In this document: positions 20,171-29,799 of the stretch, one piece after another
Numbering within the stretch: the stretch's first letter is position 1
Layout of the letters: each line of letters begins with the position of its first letter
DNA from: Methanosarcinales archaeon Methan_01
GTDB taxonomy: Archaea; Halobacteriota; Methanosarcinia; Methanotrichales; Methanotrichaceae
Assembly (NCBI GenBank): GCA_001602645.1
Contig: LUYE01000014.1
Span: 1-64,000, forward strand
Direction: 5' to 3'
DNA length: 64,000 bases
Program-made: the position numbers and the translations under genes
Notes under the pieces: model-generated
What the model was told of the DNA's origin: nothing
The model's input: the letters and a program-made list of their open reading frames with translations, nothing else
Database searches by the model: none

Positions 20171-20233
20171 GTGGAGTAAACCCATCTACAATTTTTGATC
20201 ATATTTGGACTGAAAAAAGAGGAGTGGGTTAAT

Positions 20234-21700
20234 GTGAACGAAGAAACCGGATCGTTGGCGGCCCTCAGCGGGAGGCCGAATTTTGGCGCAGCGGCCAGGC
20301 TCGCTCTAGCCTTAGCGGCTTTGGCGATCTTCTGCCTTCCCTCCGGAGCCCAGGAGAACACAACCGACTACTGGATGGAGAAGGCCCAGGAGCTGTACCA
20401 AAACGGCTCCATCGAGGAGGCGATCTCAGCTTACGATGAAGCCCTGAATATCGATCCCGAGAACGAGACGATCCTCATCCGAAAGGCCTTCGACCTCATG
20501 GTCGTGGGAAAGGTTAACGAGTCTGCCGAGACCTACGAGAAGGCCCTCGCCCTTCTGGATGAGGACCTGGAGGAGGACCCCGGCGACGCCAAGGCCTGGC
20601 AAGATAGAGCCCGGGTTCTGGGAGGTCTTAATAGACCTGAAGAGGCCGCCCAGGCGTATGAAGAGGCCCTGGACGCCTACGACCAGAGGATCGAGACTGA
20701 TCCGAAGGACGCCGACGCCTGGATGGGCAGGGCCAACGTTCTTTTAAACCTCGGCAGGTGGGTGGAGGCTTCCGAGGCCTATGACAAGGTTACAGAGCTG
20801 AAACCCCTCGACTACAACGTCTGGTGGAGAAAGGCCGAGGTGATCAGCGCCATAGGTGACATGAACGAGTCCGTCGAGGCCTACGATAAGGCCATCAGCC
20901 TGATACCCGCAAACGATACAGCAGAGCTCGCCCTGGCCTATGCTGCCAAGAGCGAGGATCTCGCAGCTGCGGAGAGGTGGGGGGGCGCCCTGGAGGCGGT
21001 CGATAAGTCTCTTGAGCTGAACCCCAAGAGCGGCACCTGGTGGCACTTCAAGGCCTTCATTCTGACGGAGCTGGAGAGGAAGGAGGAGGCGCTGGCGGCC
21101 TTCGACGAGGCGATCAGGCAGAACCCCGAGGACGTCGGGAGCTGGCAGTGGAAGGCGAGCCTCCTCGTCGGGATGAAGAGGTACGATGAATCCCTGGAGG
21201 CTTACGACGAGGCCCTAGACCTGATCCCGGAGAGCGACGCGGAGACCCTGGCCCAGACCTGGCTTTCCAAGGGGACAGCTCTGAACAAGACCGGAAAGCA
21301 GGAAGAGGCGACGGAGGCCTTCGCGAGGTCGCTGGCCCTTTACGAAGAGGCCATCATGGAGGATCCCGGCGACATCAGCATGCTGCAGATGAGGGGCAGA
21401 GCCCTCTACGAGCTCGGGAGGTACGACGAGGCCTTGGAGGTCTATGATCAAATCCTCGAATCCTCTCCCGGCGTCGAGCCTCACTGGGTCGATACCAGCG
21501 CGTTGGTAGGCAGGGGCGATGCTCTACTGGCGCTGGGCAGAAACGAGGAGGCCCTGGATGCCTACAACAGGGCAATAGATCTGGGCCCGCATGATAGCAC
21601 CGCCTGGCATGGAAGGGGAGAGGCCCAGAGGGGCTTGGGCCAGGTTTACAACGCCACCATGTCGCTTCTGGTGGCCGATAAGCTGGGGTACGAGGAGTGA
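20234..21700 (+). CDS. Secreted TPR-repeat protein (shared-leader subfamily)
   Basis: GTG start after GGAGTG; 'VNEETGSLAALSGRPNFGAAARLALALAALAIFCLPSGAQENTTDYW'. ORF track start 20195. Confidence 0.88.
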   Translation: MNEETGSLAALSGRPNFGAAARLALALAALAIFCLPSGAQENTTDYWMEKAQELYQNGSIEEAISAYDEALNIDPENETILIRKAFDLMVVGKVNESAETYEKALALLDEDLEEDPGDAKAWQDRARVLGGLNRPEEAAQAYEEALDAYDQRIETDPKDADAWMGRANVLLNLGRWVEASEAYDKVTELKPLDYNVWWRKAEVISAIGDMNESVEAYDKAISLIPANDTAELALAYAAKSEDLAAAERWGGALEAVDKSLELNPKSGTWWHFKAFILTELERKEEALAAFDEAIRQNPEDVGSWQWKASLLVGMKRYDESLEAYDEALDLIPESDAETLAQTWLSKGTALNKTGKQEEATEAFARSLALYEEAIMEDPGDISMLQMRGRALYELGRYDEALEVYDQILESSPGVEPHWVDTSALVGRGDALLALGRNEEALDAYNRAIDLGPHDSTAWHGRGEAQRGLGQVYNATMSLLVADKLGYEE

Positions 21701-21755
21701 CCCCAGCCCAAATTTCTTGGGAATTATTGAAGGATAAAATGTGGAGTGGGTGGAT

Positions 21756-22244
21756 GTGAATGGAAAAAATGGACTATTGGCGGCATCCGGCGAACTGCTG
21801 AAGTCAGGAGCGGGCACGAGGTCCGCTCTCGCCCTGATCGCCTTGACGGCGCTCTGCAGCTGCACTTTGGCTCAGGAGAAGACGGCAGAGGACTGGATTG
21901 AAAGGGGCGGGGAACTATTCAGGAACCAGTCCTTTGAAGGGGCGGCTGAGGCTTATGGAACGGTCATTGAGGCTGCTAGCTTGAATAAGACTCTGCTGGC
22001 AGCAGCCTGGAAGGGCAAAGGCCGGATCTTTTACGATAATGGCAGGTATGAGGCGGCCATCGAGGCCTACGATAAAGCCATTGAATTTGCGCCTTCCAAT
22101 GTAACGCCTGTACTGGATCTGTATGCCATGAACCTCTCTGCTACAGCCTGGCATGCTACGGGTGAGGCCCTGATGGCGCTGGGCCGAAACTACGAGTCAG
22201 AGGCCGCCTTCTCCAGGGCGGGGGAGCTGGGGTACGAGAAGTGA
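21756..22244 (+). CDS. Short secreted TPR-repeat protein (shared-leader subfamily)
   Basis: GTG start; 'VNGKNGLLAASGELLKSGAGTRSALALIALTALCSCTLAQEKTAEDW'. ORF track start 21741. Confidence 0.85.
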   Translation: MNGKNGLLAASGELLKSGAGTRSALALIALTALCSCTLAQEKTAEDWIERGGELFRNQSFEGAAEAYGTVIEAASLNKTLLAAAWKGKGRIFYDNGRYEAAIEAYDKAIEFAPSNVTPVLDLYAMNLSATAWHATGEALMALGRNYESEAAFSRAGELGYEK

Positions 22245-22300
22245 CCTATGTCGAAATTTTTGTTGATCATATCTGGATGGAAAAAGTGGAGTGGGTAGAT

Positions 22301-23343
22301 GTGAAAGGGAAAACTGGAATGTTGGCGGCCCTCGGCGGGCGGTTGAAGTCAGGAAGCGGGAGGGAGATCTGTTCTTGCTCAGATCGCTTTGGCAGCTCTT
22401 TGTAGCTGCGCCTGGGCGGCAGGGGAAGACAGCAGAGGACTGGCTCAGAAAAGGCCTGGAGCTGATGACGAAAGGCTCCCTGGAAGAATCGGTTCAGGCC
22501 TTCAATAAAGCGATTGAGGCCGATCCCCAGAACGCCGAGGCTTGGAGGTACAAAGCCCTCATGCTTCGAGATCAGGGCGAGTACGATAAGGCAGTCGCAG
22601 CCTTCGATAAGGCCATCAGGCTTGACTCCCAGAACATGGAGGCCAGGGTGGAGAAGGCCGGAACCCTCATGATTATGGGAAGGATTTCCGAGGCGGCCAT
22701 CGCGCTGGATGCATTTGCTGATACGATCCCAGTGAGCCCGGAAGAGAGACTGTGGCAGTCCGATGCCTGGCGGATCAAGGGAAATATCCTTGTAGAGAAG
22801 GGGAGCAATGAAGAGGCCCTCAAGGCCTATGACAGAGCCATAGAGCTGGGCTCCGGCCAACCTCTGGGTTCAGCCTCAGCCATGGCGTGGTTGAACGAAG
22901 GCCATCTTCTCATGAGGATGGAACGCTATGAAGATGCCCTTTTGGCCTATGATAATGCAGCTGAACCTGATTTACCTCCTGTCAACAGCGAGGCCTGGCT
23001 TGGTAAGGGAAGGGCTTTGGATGCATTAAGCAGACACTATGAGGCGGTCGAGGCTTACAACAGATCTGTTGAGGCCTTCGAGATCGACCTCATTATAAGC
23101 CCGGAGGCTGCCAAGTTCTGGAAGGAGAAGGCAGACGCCCTGGATGGCGTGAGCAGGTACGAGGAGGCAGCGTCTGCCTACGAGAAGGCGGTCCAGCTCT
23201 TCCGAAAGGATATCGAGATCAATGCTGAGCAATCCAACGGCTGAAGATATTGGTGGTTGGGTTATGCCCTCTTGGCTTTGGACCGCCAGGCCGAGGCGGA
23301 AGCTGCCTTCGCCAGGGCCAGGGAGCTGGGGTATGAGGGTTGA
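22301..23343 (+). pseudogene. Decayed TPR paralogue: signal peptide split over three frames and an in-frame TGA before the conserved C-terminus
   Basis: Frame A 'VKGKTGMLAALGGRLKSGSGR', frame B 'VLAQIALAALCSCAWA', frame C (ORF 22291..23244) 'KTAEDWLRKGLEL...'. After TGA 23242-23244 the same frame continues 'RYWWLGYALLALDRQAEAEAAFARARELGYEG*'. Confidence 0.75.
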
Positions 23344-23402
23344 ACTCCAGCCAAAATTTTTTGTGATTATATCTGGATGGAAAAAAAGAGGAGTGGGTTG
23401 AT

Positions 23403-24773
23403 GTGAAAGAAAAATCTGGATCGTTTGTGGCCCAGGGCGGGCTGATGAAGTCAGGAGCGAGCACGAGGTTCGCTCTTGCACTGATAGCGTTGGCTGCGCT
23501 CTGCAGCTGCACTCTGGCGCAGGAGTACACAGGAGAAGACTGGTTCGGAAGAGGCATCGAGCTGTTCCACCAAGAATCTTTTGAAGAGGCGCTCGACGCG
23601 TTCAACCGTTCCCTGGAGATGAATCCGCAGTACTTCGATGCATGGCTGTACAAGGGCGCAGCCCTCAACATGCTGGCATTCAAGTTCTACGGGCAAAATA
23701 GAGTCGAGATATTCGAAGAGTCTTTGAAAGCTTACGACAGAGCCATAGAGATAAATCCCAACAATGCTTCAGCCTGGGCTTTCAAGGGTAATGCGCTCGA
23801 TAATATGGCTTGGTCCACCGATGCCCCATCTAGATTCAACCAGTCCCTCCAGGCCTTCGACAAAGCCCTCGAGTTAGACCCCGAAGATGCAGGTAACTGG
23901 CATGGGAAAGGGGTTACGTTGATCCATTTTGCTCAGAACAAAGAGGGCCAGGCTGGCATCAGAACCGAAGAGGTCGAAGGCATGCTCGATGAGGCTCTCG
24001 CCAACATTAACAAAGCCATCGAGATCGATCCGGAAACACCAGGAGCATTGGTGAACAGGGCGAGCCTTTTGGAGACGATGGGCAAACACGATGAGGCCCT
24101 CGAAAGTGCCAACTCGACCCAGGATCTGGCCAACATCTGGTATAACAGGGCAACAGTACTTCGAAACGAGGGCAAGTTCGATGAAGCTTTGGATGCTTAC
24201 GACAAGGCCATCGACCTGGACCCCCAGCACTTTGAGTCCATGATCGATAAAGGCATAACGTTTCTGGTCATGGGCAAATTCAATGAATCGCTTGCAGCTT
24301 TTGACGAGGCTTTGACGATCGATCCCAACAGCTTTTACATATGGATCAATAAAGGCTTGGTTCTCAGCAGAATGGAGCGGTTCAACGAATCTCTCAATGC
24401 TTACGAAGAGGCCCTCAAGATCGACCCGATCAACCCTTCAGCCCTAGCGGGCAGAGGTTTTGTTCTAAACCAGATGGGCCGATACGACGATGCCTTACAG
24501 GCCTTCGATAAGGTCATTGAGATAGATCCATCTTACCTGGACATCGCAGGAGTCTGGTTTGCCAAGGGAGGAGCTCTTGATAAACTGGGCAGGCATGAGG
24601 AAGCTGTTGCAGCCTACGAACACTCCCTTTCTGCCTACGACAGAAACCTGGAAAGATATCCGGGTGTGGCCAAGTTCTGGGGCAGCAAAGGCGAGGCGTT
24701 GAAGGCTTTGGACCGCCAGGTCGAGGCGGAAGCTGCCTTCGCCAGGGCCAGGGAGCTGGGGTATGTGGAGTGA
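23403..24773 (+). CDS. Secreted TPR-repeat protein (shared-leader subfamily)
   Basis: GTG start; 'VKEKSGSFVAQGGLMKSGASTRFALALIALAALCSCTLAQEYTGEDW'. Confidence 0.88.
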   Translation: MKEKSGSFVAQGGLMKSGASTRFALALIALAALCSCTLAQEYTGEDWFGRGIELFHQESFEEALDAFNRSLEMNPQYFDAWLYKGAALNMLAFKFYGQNRVEIFEESLKAYDRAIEINPNNASAWAFKGNALDNMAWSTDAPSRFNQSLQAFDKALELDPEDAGNWHGKGVTLIHFAQNKEGQAGIRTEEVEGMLDEALANINKAIEIDPETPGALVNRASLLETMGKHDEALESANSTQDLANIWYNRATVLRNEGKFDEALDAYDKAIDLDPQHFESMIDKGITFLVMGKFNESLAAFDEALTIDPNSFYIWINKGLVLSRMERFNESLNAYEEALKIDPINPSALAGRGFVLNQMGRYDDALQAFDKVIEIDPSYLDIAGVWFAKGGALDKLGRHEEAVAAYEHSLSAYDRNLERYPGVAKFWGSKGEALKALDRQVEAEAAFARARELGYVE

Positions 24774-24829
24774 TCTCGATCGAAAATTTAATAATCGTTT
24801 GAAGGTTGAGAAAAGTGGAGTGGGTTGAT

Positions 24830-27397
24830 GTGAAAGGAAAAGTCGGATCGCTCGCAGCCCTCGGAGGGCCGACGAATCTTGTAGCGAAGACCATGCTTGC
24901 CCTAGTCATGGCGGCGCTGGCGATGCTTTGCGCCCCGTCCATGGCCCAGGAGAGCGCCAAGGGGAGCGACATATACCAATCCTATGGAGAGATGATACAC
25001 GTTCCCGGCGACTTCGCCGGAGTTCAGGAGGCCATCGATGCCGCCAGTCCCGGAGATCTCATCGTGGTAGACGGCGGTATTTACCGCGAGAACGTAAACG
25101 TGACCAAACGGTTGACCTTGCGCGGCCTGAATATGCCTGTTGTGGACGCCGGAGAAAACGGCAGCGCCATCATCCTCTCGGCAGATGGGATAGTCCTGGA
25201 GGGTTTCAGTCTGAAGAACAGCGGCGTCGGAACGGCGCAGCCGGCGGGCATCACTGTTAGGTCCGATGACAACGCCATCTTGAATAACACGGTTACCGAC
25301 AGCTGGAATGGCATCTCCCTCTGGGATTCGAAGGGAAACGTCGTCAGGGATAACCACGTTTCGTACAACACGTGGGCCGGAATCTACCTGGAGAACTCGA
25401 CCAATAACGTCATCGCCAATAACAACTTCAGCTCCAACGCTGGAAGGGGGCTGATCCGGAGCGGGTTTGCAGGCATTCATCTGTGGAACTCCAGCCACAA
25501 CACCATCATCGAAAACGTCGTCAAGGACAACCCCCATTTTGGGATCGAACTCGATTCCTCCGGGGAGAACATCATCGCAGAAAACGATTTTCGCCAAAAC
25601 CAAGGAGTCGGGATCCGCCTCTGGGACTCCAATAACAATTCCATCTCGGGCAATCGAGCACTAGACAATCAGCTATCTGGAATAGAGCTGCAGGACTCCG
25701 AAAATAACACCATCGCCGGCAACTACGCGAGCGGCAACATCGGGCGTGGCATCTTTCTGACGGACTCCCAGAACAACTTCATCTATAACAACTGTTTCGC
25801 CGACAACAACGAGTACGACGCATACGACGACGGGACGAACCGCTGGGATGACGGCAAAGTGGGAAATCACTACAGCGATTTCATCGAAGGATGTGAGGAT
25901 GAGGACGGGGACGGCATCTGCGACGACGCATATGAGATTTTCGGCGGCACCAATTTGGACGGACATCCCCTGGTTCGCTGTGACATTCCGCTCTCTGCGC
26001 CAAAACCTGCCCCCCAGACTGGCGGCGGGGCAACGTACAAAGTCTGCGCCGAGGGTTGCGATTTCGCCAGCATCAGTGAGGCGATGGAAGCTGCAAGCCC
26101 AGGTGACCTGATCGAGGTTTGCAGCGGCACTTATCTGGAGACGGTCAACGTTACCAAGCCCGTGATCCTCAGGGGCGTGGATACGGGCGGCGGGATGCCG
26201 ATCATCGATGCAAGACACGAAGGCAGCCCCATAAAGCTCTCCGCCGACGGCGGGGTCGTAGAAGGGTTTCATGTCACAAACTCCTCTGGCAAGGGGGTAT
26301 TCAGCGGAAGCTATGTTGACGCCGGCATAATGGTGAACTCGGAGGGCAACACCATCAGGGGCAACGTCGCCACTAACAACAGCTACGGCATCATAGTCGC
26401 ATCCGGCAACAACACTCTTGCATCGAACAACGCCAGCGGCAACCGTGGCGGCATCCTTCTTTCCAGCATCAGCCCCTCTGATATCACGGGCGGGAACGTC
26501 CTGGAGAGGAACGTCGCCGACTATAACGTAGTCGGCATGATCATCAGCTTCTCCGGAGGCAACATCCTCCGAAACAACTCCATGTCCGGCAACTATCTCA
26601 ACTTCGGTTACAACGGCTGGGGGGACGATGCTACAGCCACCAACGATATCGACGCCAGCAACCTTGTAAATGGTAGAAGGATCTACCACCTGGTGAACGT
26701 CTCTGATGCGGTTATAGATTCGTCATCCAACGCGGGAACGGTCTACTGCATCGGCTGCCATAACATAACCGTCAGGGATTCAGTGCTGGAGAAGAACATG
26801 GAGGGGGTATTCTTAACCAACACCAGCAACTCCAGGATAGAGGGCAACGTGATCGCCAACAACACCAGGGGGATCCATCTCAACTACCACTGCTACAACA
26901 ATTCGATCAGGAGCAACATCGCCATAAACAACGCTGAGTCGGGGGTCTATCTTCACGGCTCTGATGATAACGTAATCGAGAGAAACGAGCTGACGGAGAG
27001 CTGGTCCGGCATCTACCTGAGCAACTCTGCTGGAAACACCATAAGAGCAAACGAGATCAGAGACAACAGGAACGCGGGCATGGGCATCATCGGATCCGAC
27101 GATAACGCCGTCTACCTCAACAACTTCATTAACAACTCCAACAACATACAATCGAGCAGCTCTTCAAACAAGTGGAACTCTACAGAGGTTCTGACGTACA
27201 CGTATGAGGGTTCGAGCTTCGACAGTTACATCGGAAACTTCTGGACCTACTACAAAGGGAAGGATGCCGATGGAGATGGCATAGGGGAGATGCCTTACTT
27301 GGTCGGGGCTGACAAGGACAACTATCCACTGATGGAGCCGATCGAAAATTATGCCGTAGTTTCAAAGGAGTTCGGTGGAGTGGGGGTTGAGAGATGA
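24830..27397 (+). CDS. Secreted right-handed parallel beta-helix (NosD/CASH-like) protein
   Basis: TPR-family leader 'VKGKVGSLAALGGPTNLVAKTMLALVMAALAMLCAPSMAQE', then 'NNTVTDSWNGISLWDSKGNVVRDNHVSYNTWAGIYLENSTNNVIANNNF...' repeats. ORF track start 24806. Confidence 0.88.
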   Translation: MKGKVGSLAALGGPTNLVAKTMLALVMAALAMLCAPSMAQESAKGSDIYQSYGEMIHVPGDFAGVQEAIDAASPGDLIVVDGGIYRENVNVTKRLTLRGLNMPVVDAGENGSAIILSADGIVLEGFSLKNSGVGTAQPAGITVRSDDNAILNNTVTDSWNGISLWDSKGNVVRDNHVSYNTWAGIYLENSTNNVIANNNFSSNAGRGLIRSGFAGIHLWNSSHNTIIENVVKDNPHFGIELDSSGENIIAENDFRQNQGVGIRLWDSNNNSISGNRALDNQLSGIELQDSENNTIAGNYASGNIGRGIFLTDSQNNFIYNNCFADNNEYDAYDDGTNRWDDGKVGNHYSDFIEGCEDEDGDGICDDAYEIFGGTNLDGHPLVRCDIPLSAPKPAPQTGGGATYKVCAEGCDFASISEAMEAASPGDLIEVCSGTYLETVNVTKPVILRGVDTGGGMPIIDARHEGSPIKLSADGGVVEGFHVTNSSGKGVFSGSYVDAGIMVNSEGNTIRGNVATNNSYGIIVASGNNTLASNNASGNRGGILLSSISPSDITGGNVLERNVADYNVVGMIISFSGGNILRNNSMSGNYLNFGYNGWGDDATATNDIDASNLVNGRRIYHLVNVSDAVIDSSSNAGTVYCIGCHNITVRDSVLEKNMEGVFLTNTSNSRIEGNVIANNTRGIHLNYHCYNNSIRSNIAINNAESGVYLHGSDDNVIERNELTESWSGIYLSNSAGNTIRANEIRDNRNAGMGIIGSDDNAVYLNNFINNSNNIQSSSSSNKWNSTEVLTYTYEGSSFDSYIGNFWTYYKGKDADGDGIGEMPYLVGADKDNYPLMEPIENYAVVSKEFGGVGVER

Positions 27398-27452
27398 AAT
27401 CGTTTAGAGGTATGTTGTCATCTTCGAATGACAAAACGAGGAGTGGATTGAG

Positions 27453-29084
27453 ATGAGAGTACTGTTTTGTATGCTGATGGTGCTTTCTGCATCATGGACG
27501 ACCGCTCTCGCCCAGGATCGGACCGCCGACGCCTGGCTGAACGAAGGCCACGAGTTCCGCGAGAGCGGATATTACGAGGAGGCTCTCGACGCCTACGAAA
27601 GAGCCATCTCACTGGACCCGGAGAGCGCCGACGGCTGGCTGGGAAAAGGTGACGTCCTCAAGGCCCTATTCAAGAACGACTCGGAGCTGTCGGCCCCGCC
27701 CGAGGCGGTGGGGTACGACCTCTATTATGCAGACTACTGGGGTTGGAGAGCTGCGACCCTATCCACCATGCGGAGGGTGGAAGATGCCAGAGGAGCCTAC
27801 GAGGTGGCCGTCAGGCTTTATGACGAACGCCTCCAGAAGAATCCGGAGGATGTAGACGCCTGGCTGAATAAGGGGAAAGCCCTCACCAACCTGGCCTTCA
27901 TCGCCGAGTTCTTCGGGGATGGCTATAAAAGCGGAGAGCTGACCGGGGAAGCTCTTTTGGCCTTCGACAGGGCCATCGAGCTGGACCCTCAGAGCTCCAG
28001 AGCTTGGTCTGCCAAAGGCATGGCCCTGAGCGACGAGAGGGAGCGGCTTGAGGCCTACGACGAGGCCATCAGGCTCGATCCAGAAAATGTCGAAGCCTGG
28101 ACGTACAGGGGGTTCGCCCTCGCCGGTCTGGCTGATAGAACAAACAACGAGAGCCTCTATGAAGATGCCTTGGCCTCTTACGACAGGGCCCTGGAGGTCG
28201 ATCCGGACCCCCGAAGCTGGATGGATAAAGGCTACCTCCTGAAGGCTATGGGCATGTACAACGAATCCCTGGAGGCCTTCGATAGAGCCATAGAGATGAC
28301 GGACTCCGACGACACGAAGAAGCTGGCATACTTCTGGAGGGTGAAGGGGTCGGCCCTCGCCGAGATCGGAAGATCGAAGGAGGGCGCCGATGCCTACAAT
28401 GAAACCCTCCAGCTCTATGGGCTGAACCCCGACGACCCGAATACATGGTCCAGCAGGGGCTACATCTTGCTTCGGATGGGCAGGTACGACGAAGCCACTG
28501 ACGCTCTTGATAGAGCCATCGAGCAGATCCCCGAAGACGACGCTGATAAGCTTGCTTTCTTCTGGCTGAAGAAGGCCTTCGCTCTCGAGGCGATGAACCG
28601 GTCAGATGAGGTCCTGGCGGCTTATGACAGGATCCTCGAGCTGAATCCGGAGGACCCCCGGGGCTGGCGAGGCCGGGCCGGGAGACTCCTGAGCCTGGGC
28701 AAGAATGAGGAGGCTCTGGCGGCTTACGAGAAGGTCATCGATCTGAACCCCCCTCAGTCGGATCTTTTGAGCGGCGCCTGGGGCGGCAAGGCTCGGGCGT
28801 TGAAGGGCCTTGTCAGGTACAACGAGTCCCTGGAGGCCCTCGACAAGGTCATCGAGCTGGGCCCAGTGCCCTTCTTCGCCATGGAGGAGAAGGGCGATCT
28901 TCTCATGGAGCTGGAGAGGTATGAGGAGGCCCTTTTGGCCTACGAAGCGGCCATAGACCTCTATCCGCTGGAGGGGAGGTTCTGGCAGAAGAAGGGTCTG
29001 GCGCTGGAGGCTCTGGGGCATAGCTCAGAGGCTCAGATCTCGTTTGTCATGGCGAGGGAGCTGGGGTATCGGGATTTGGGTTGA
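27453..29084 (+). CDS. Secreted TPR-repeat protein
   Basis: 'MRVLFCMLMVLSASWTTALAQDRTADAWLNEGHEFRESGYYEEALDAYERAISLDPES'; preceded by GGAGTGGATTGAG as in 15481. Confidence 0.88.
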   Translation: MRVLFCMLMVLSASWTTALAQDRTADAWLNEGHEFRESGYYEEALDAYERAISLDPESADGWLGKGDVLKALFKNDSELSAPPEAVGYDLYYADYWGWRAATLSTMRRVEDARGAYEVAVRLYDERLQKNPEDVDAWLNKGKALTNLAFIAEFFGDGYKSGELTGEALLAFDRAIELDPQSSRAWSAKGMALSDERERLEAYDEAIRLDPENVEAWTYRGFALAGLADRTNNESLYEDALASYDRALEVDPDPRSWMDKGYLLKAMGMYNESLEAFDRAIEMTDSDDTKKLAYFWRVKGSALAEIGRSKEGADAYNETLQLYGLNPDDPNTWSSRGYILLRMGRYDEATDALDRAIEQIPEDDADKLAFFWLKKAFALEAMNRSDEVLAAYDRILELNPEDPRGWRGRAGRLLSLGKNEEALAAYEKVIDLNPPQSDLLSGAWGGKARALKGLVRYNESLEALDKVIELGPVPFFAMEEKGDLLMELERYEEALLAYEAAIDLYPLEGRFWQKKGLALEALGHSSEAQISFVMARELGYRDLG

Positions 29085-29164
29085 TTTGGGATGTCCGGCC
29101 AAAACTTCAATCTTTGCGGATTTAGGCCGGATGGGACTGGCCGGCTTTAGGGAAGTCTAGATCG

Positions 29165-29749
29165 ATGAAGACGCTGATCGTTTTACTGATAGTCTTTCAG
29201 ATCTCCGCCTGCTATTCGGTAGCAGTTTCAGACCTATCGAGCACATGGCTGATCGGCTATGAATTAGAGGGCGGAAACGACGGCGGGCCGCTGGCTGGCG
29301 GCAGCGTCGCCACCTTCTCCAACGCCAGTTCCACCCTCGGCGGGAGATCTACCCTCGGCGGAAGAAACGATGGCTTTCTGATAGGCCTGGCGGAGGGGAG
29401 GAGCATCGACATGGCCATCACATTTCGTCACAGCCCCGTCATCTTCGTCAGGCTGGTGGGCGGTTTTGACGCTGACGAAATCCGGGGAAGATTTTCCGCC
29501 TACTCTTCCGATGGGGATTTCTGGATGGGGAATTTTTCTGCGACGCGGGCCGGCCCCGGGGAGGGTCATGCGAGCTACGCCGAAGACGCCGACATGGCTT
29601 TAAAGCCCACCGTCTTCATAGATCCGGAGGCGATCTGGAGCGAGCAGCAGGGCAAAGAACGCCGAGACGCCTTCGAGATAAACTACTCCAGAGATGCGGT
29701 TCTCATGTGCAGAAACAAGCCGATGATCTGGCAGTGGTGGCTCTATTGA
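29165..29749 (+). CDS. Secreted hypothetical protein
   Basis: N-terminal 'MKTLIVLLIVFQISACYSVAVS'; no family recognised. Confidence 0.6.
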   Translation: MKTLIVLLIVFQISACYSVAVSDLSSTWLIGYELEGGNDGGPLAGGSVATFSNASSTLGGRSTLGGRNDGFLIGLAEGRSIDMAITFRHSPVIFVRLVGGFDADEIRGRFSAYSSDGDFWMGNFSATRAGPGEGHASYAEDADMALKPTVFIDPEAIWSEQQGKERRDAFEINYSRDAVLMCRNKPMIWQWWLY

Positions 29750-29799
29750 GGAGGCTGAGGCGGCGGAGGCGGCGCGATCTTGGACCGGACGGTCCGGCC

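Noticed and set aside
23242-23244. In-frame TGA in the TPR paralogue considered as selenocysteine recoding
   Set aside because: The same gene has frameshifts in its leader, no reason for Sec in a TPR, and no selenoprotein context; decay or sequencing error is simpler.
15408-24829. Regularly spaced repeats considered as a CRISPR-like array
   Set aside because: Spacing is gene-length (0.5-1.5 kb) and the repeats are spacer/RBS/leader sequences of paralogous genes; no short direct repeats with unique spacers.
24902-26689. Minus-strand ORFs (233 and 338 aa) opposite the beta-helix gene
   Set aside because: Antisense to a well-supported repeat protein; composition mirrors the repeated Asn/Gly codons.
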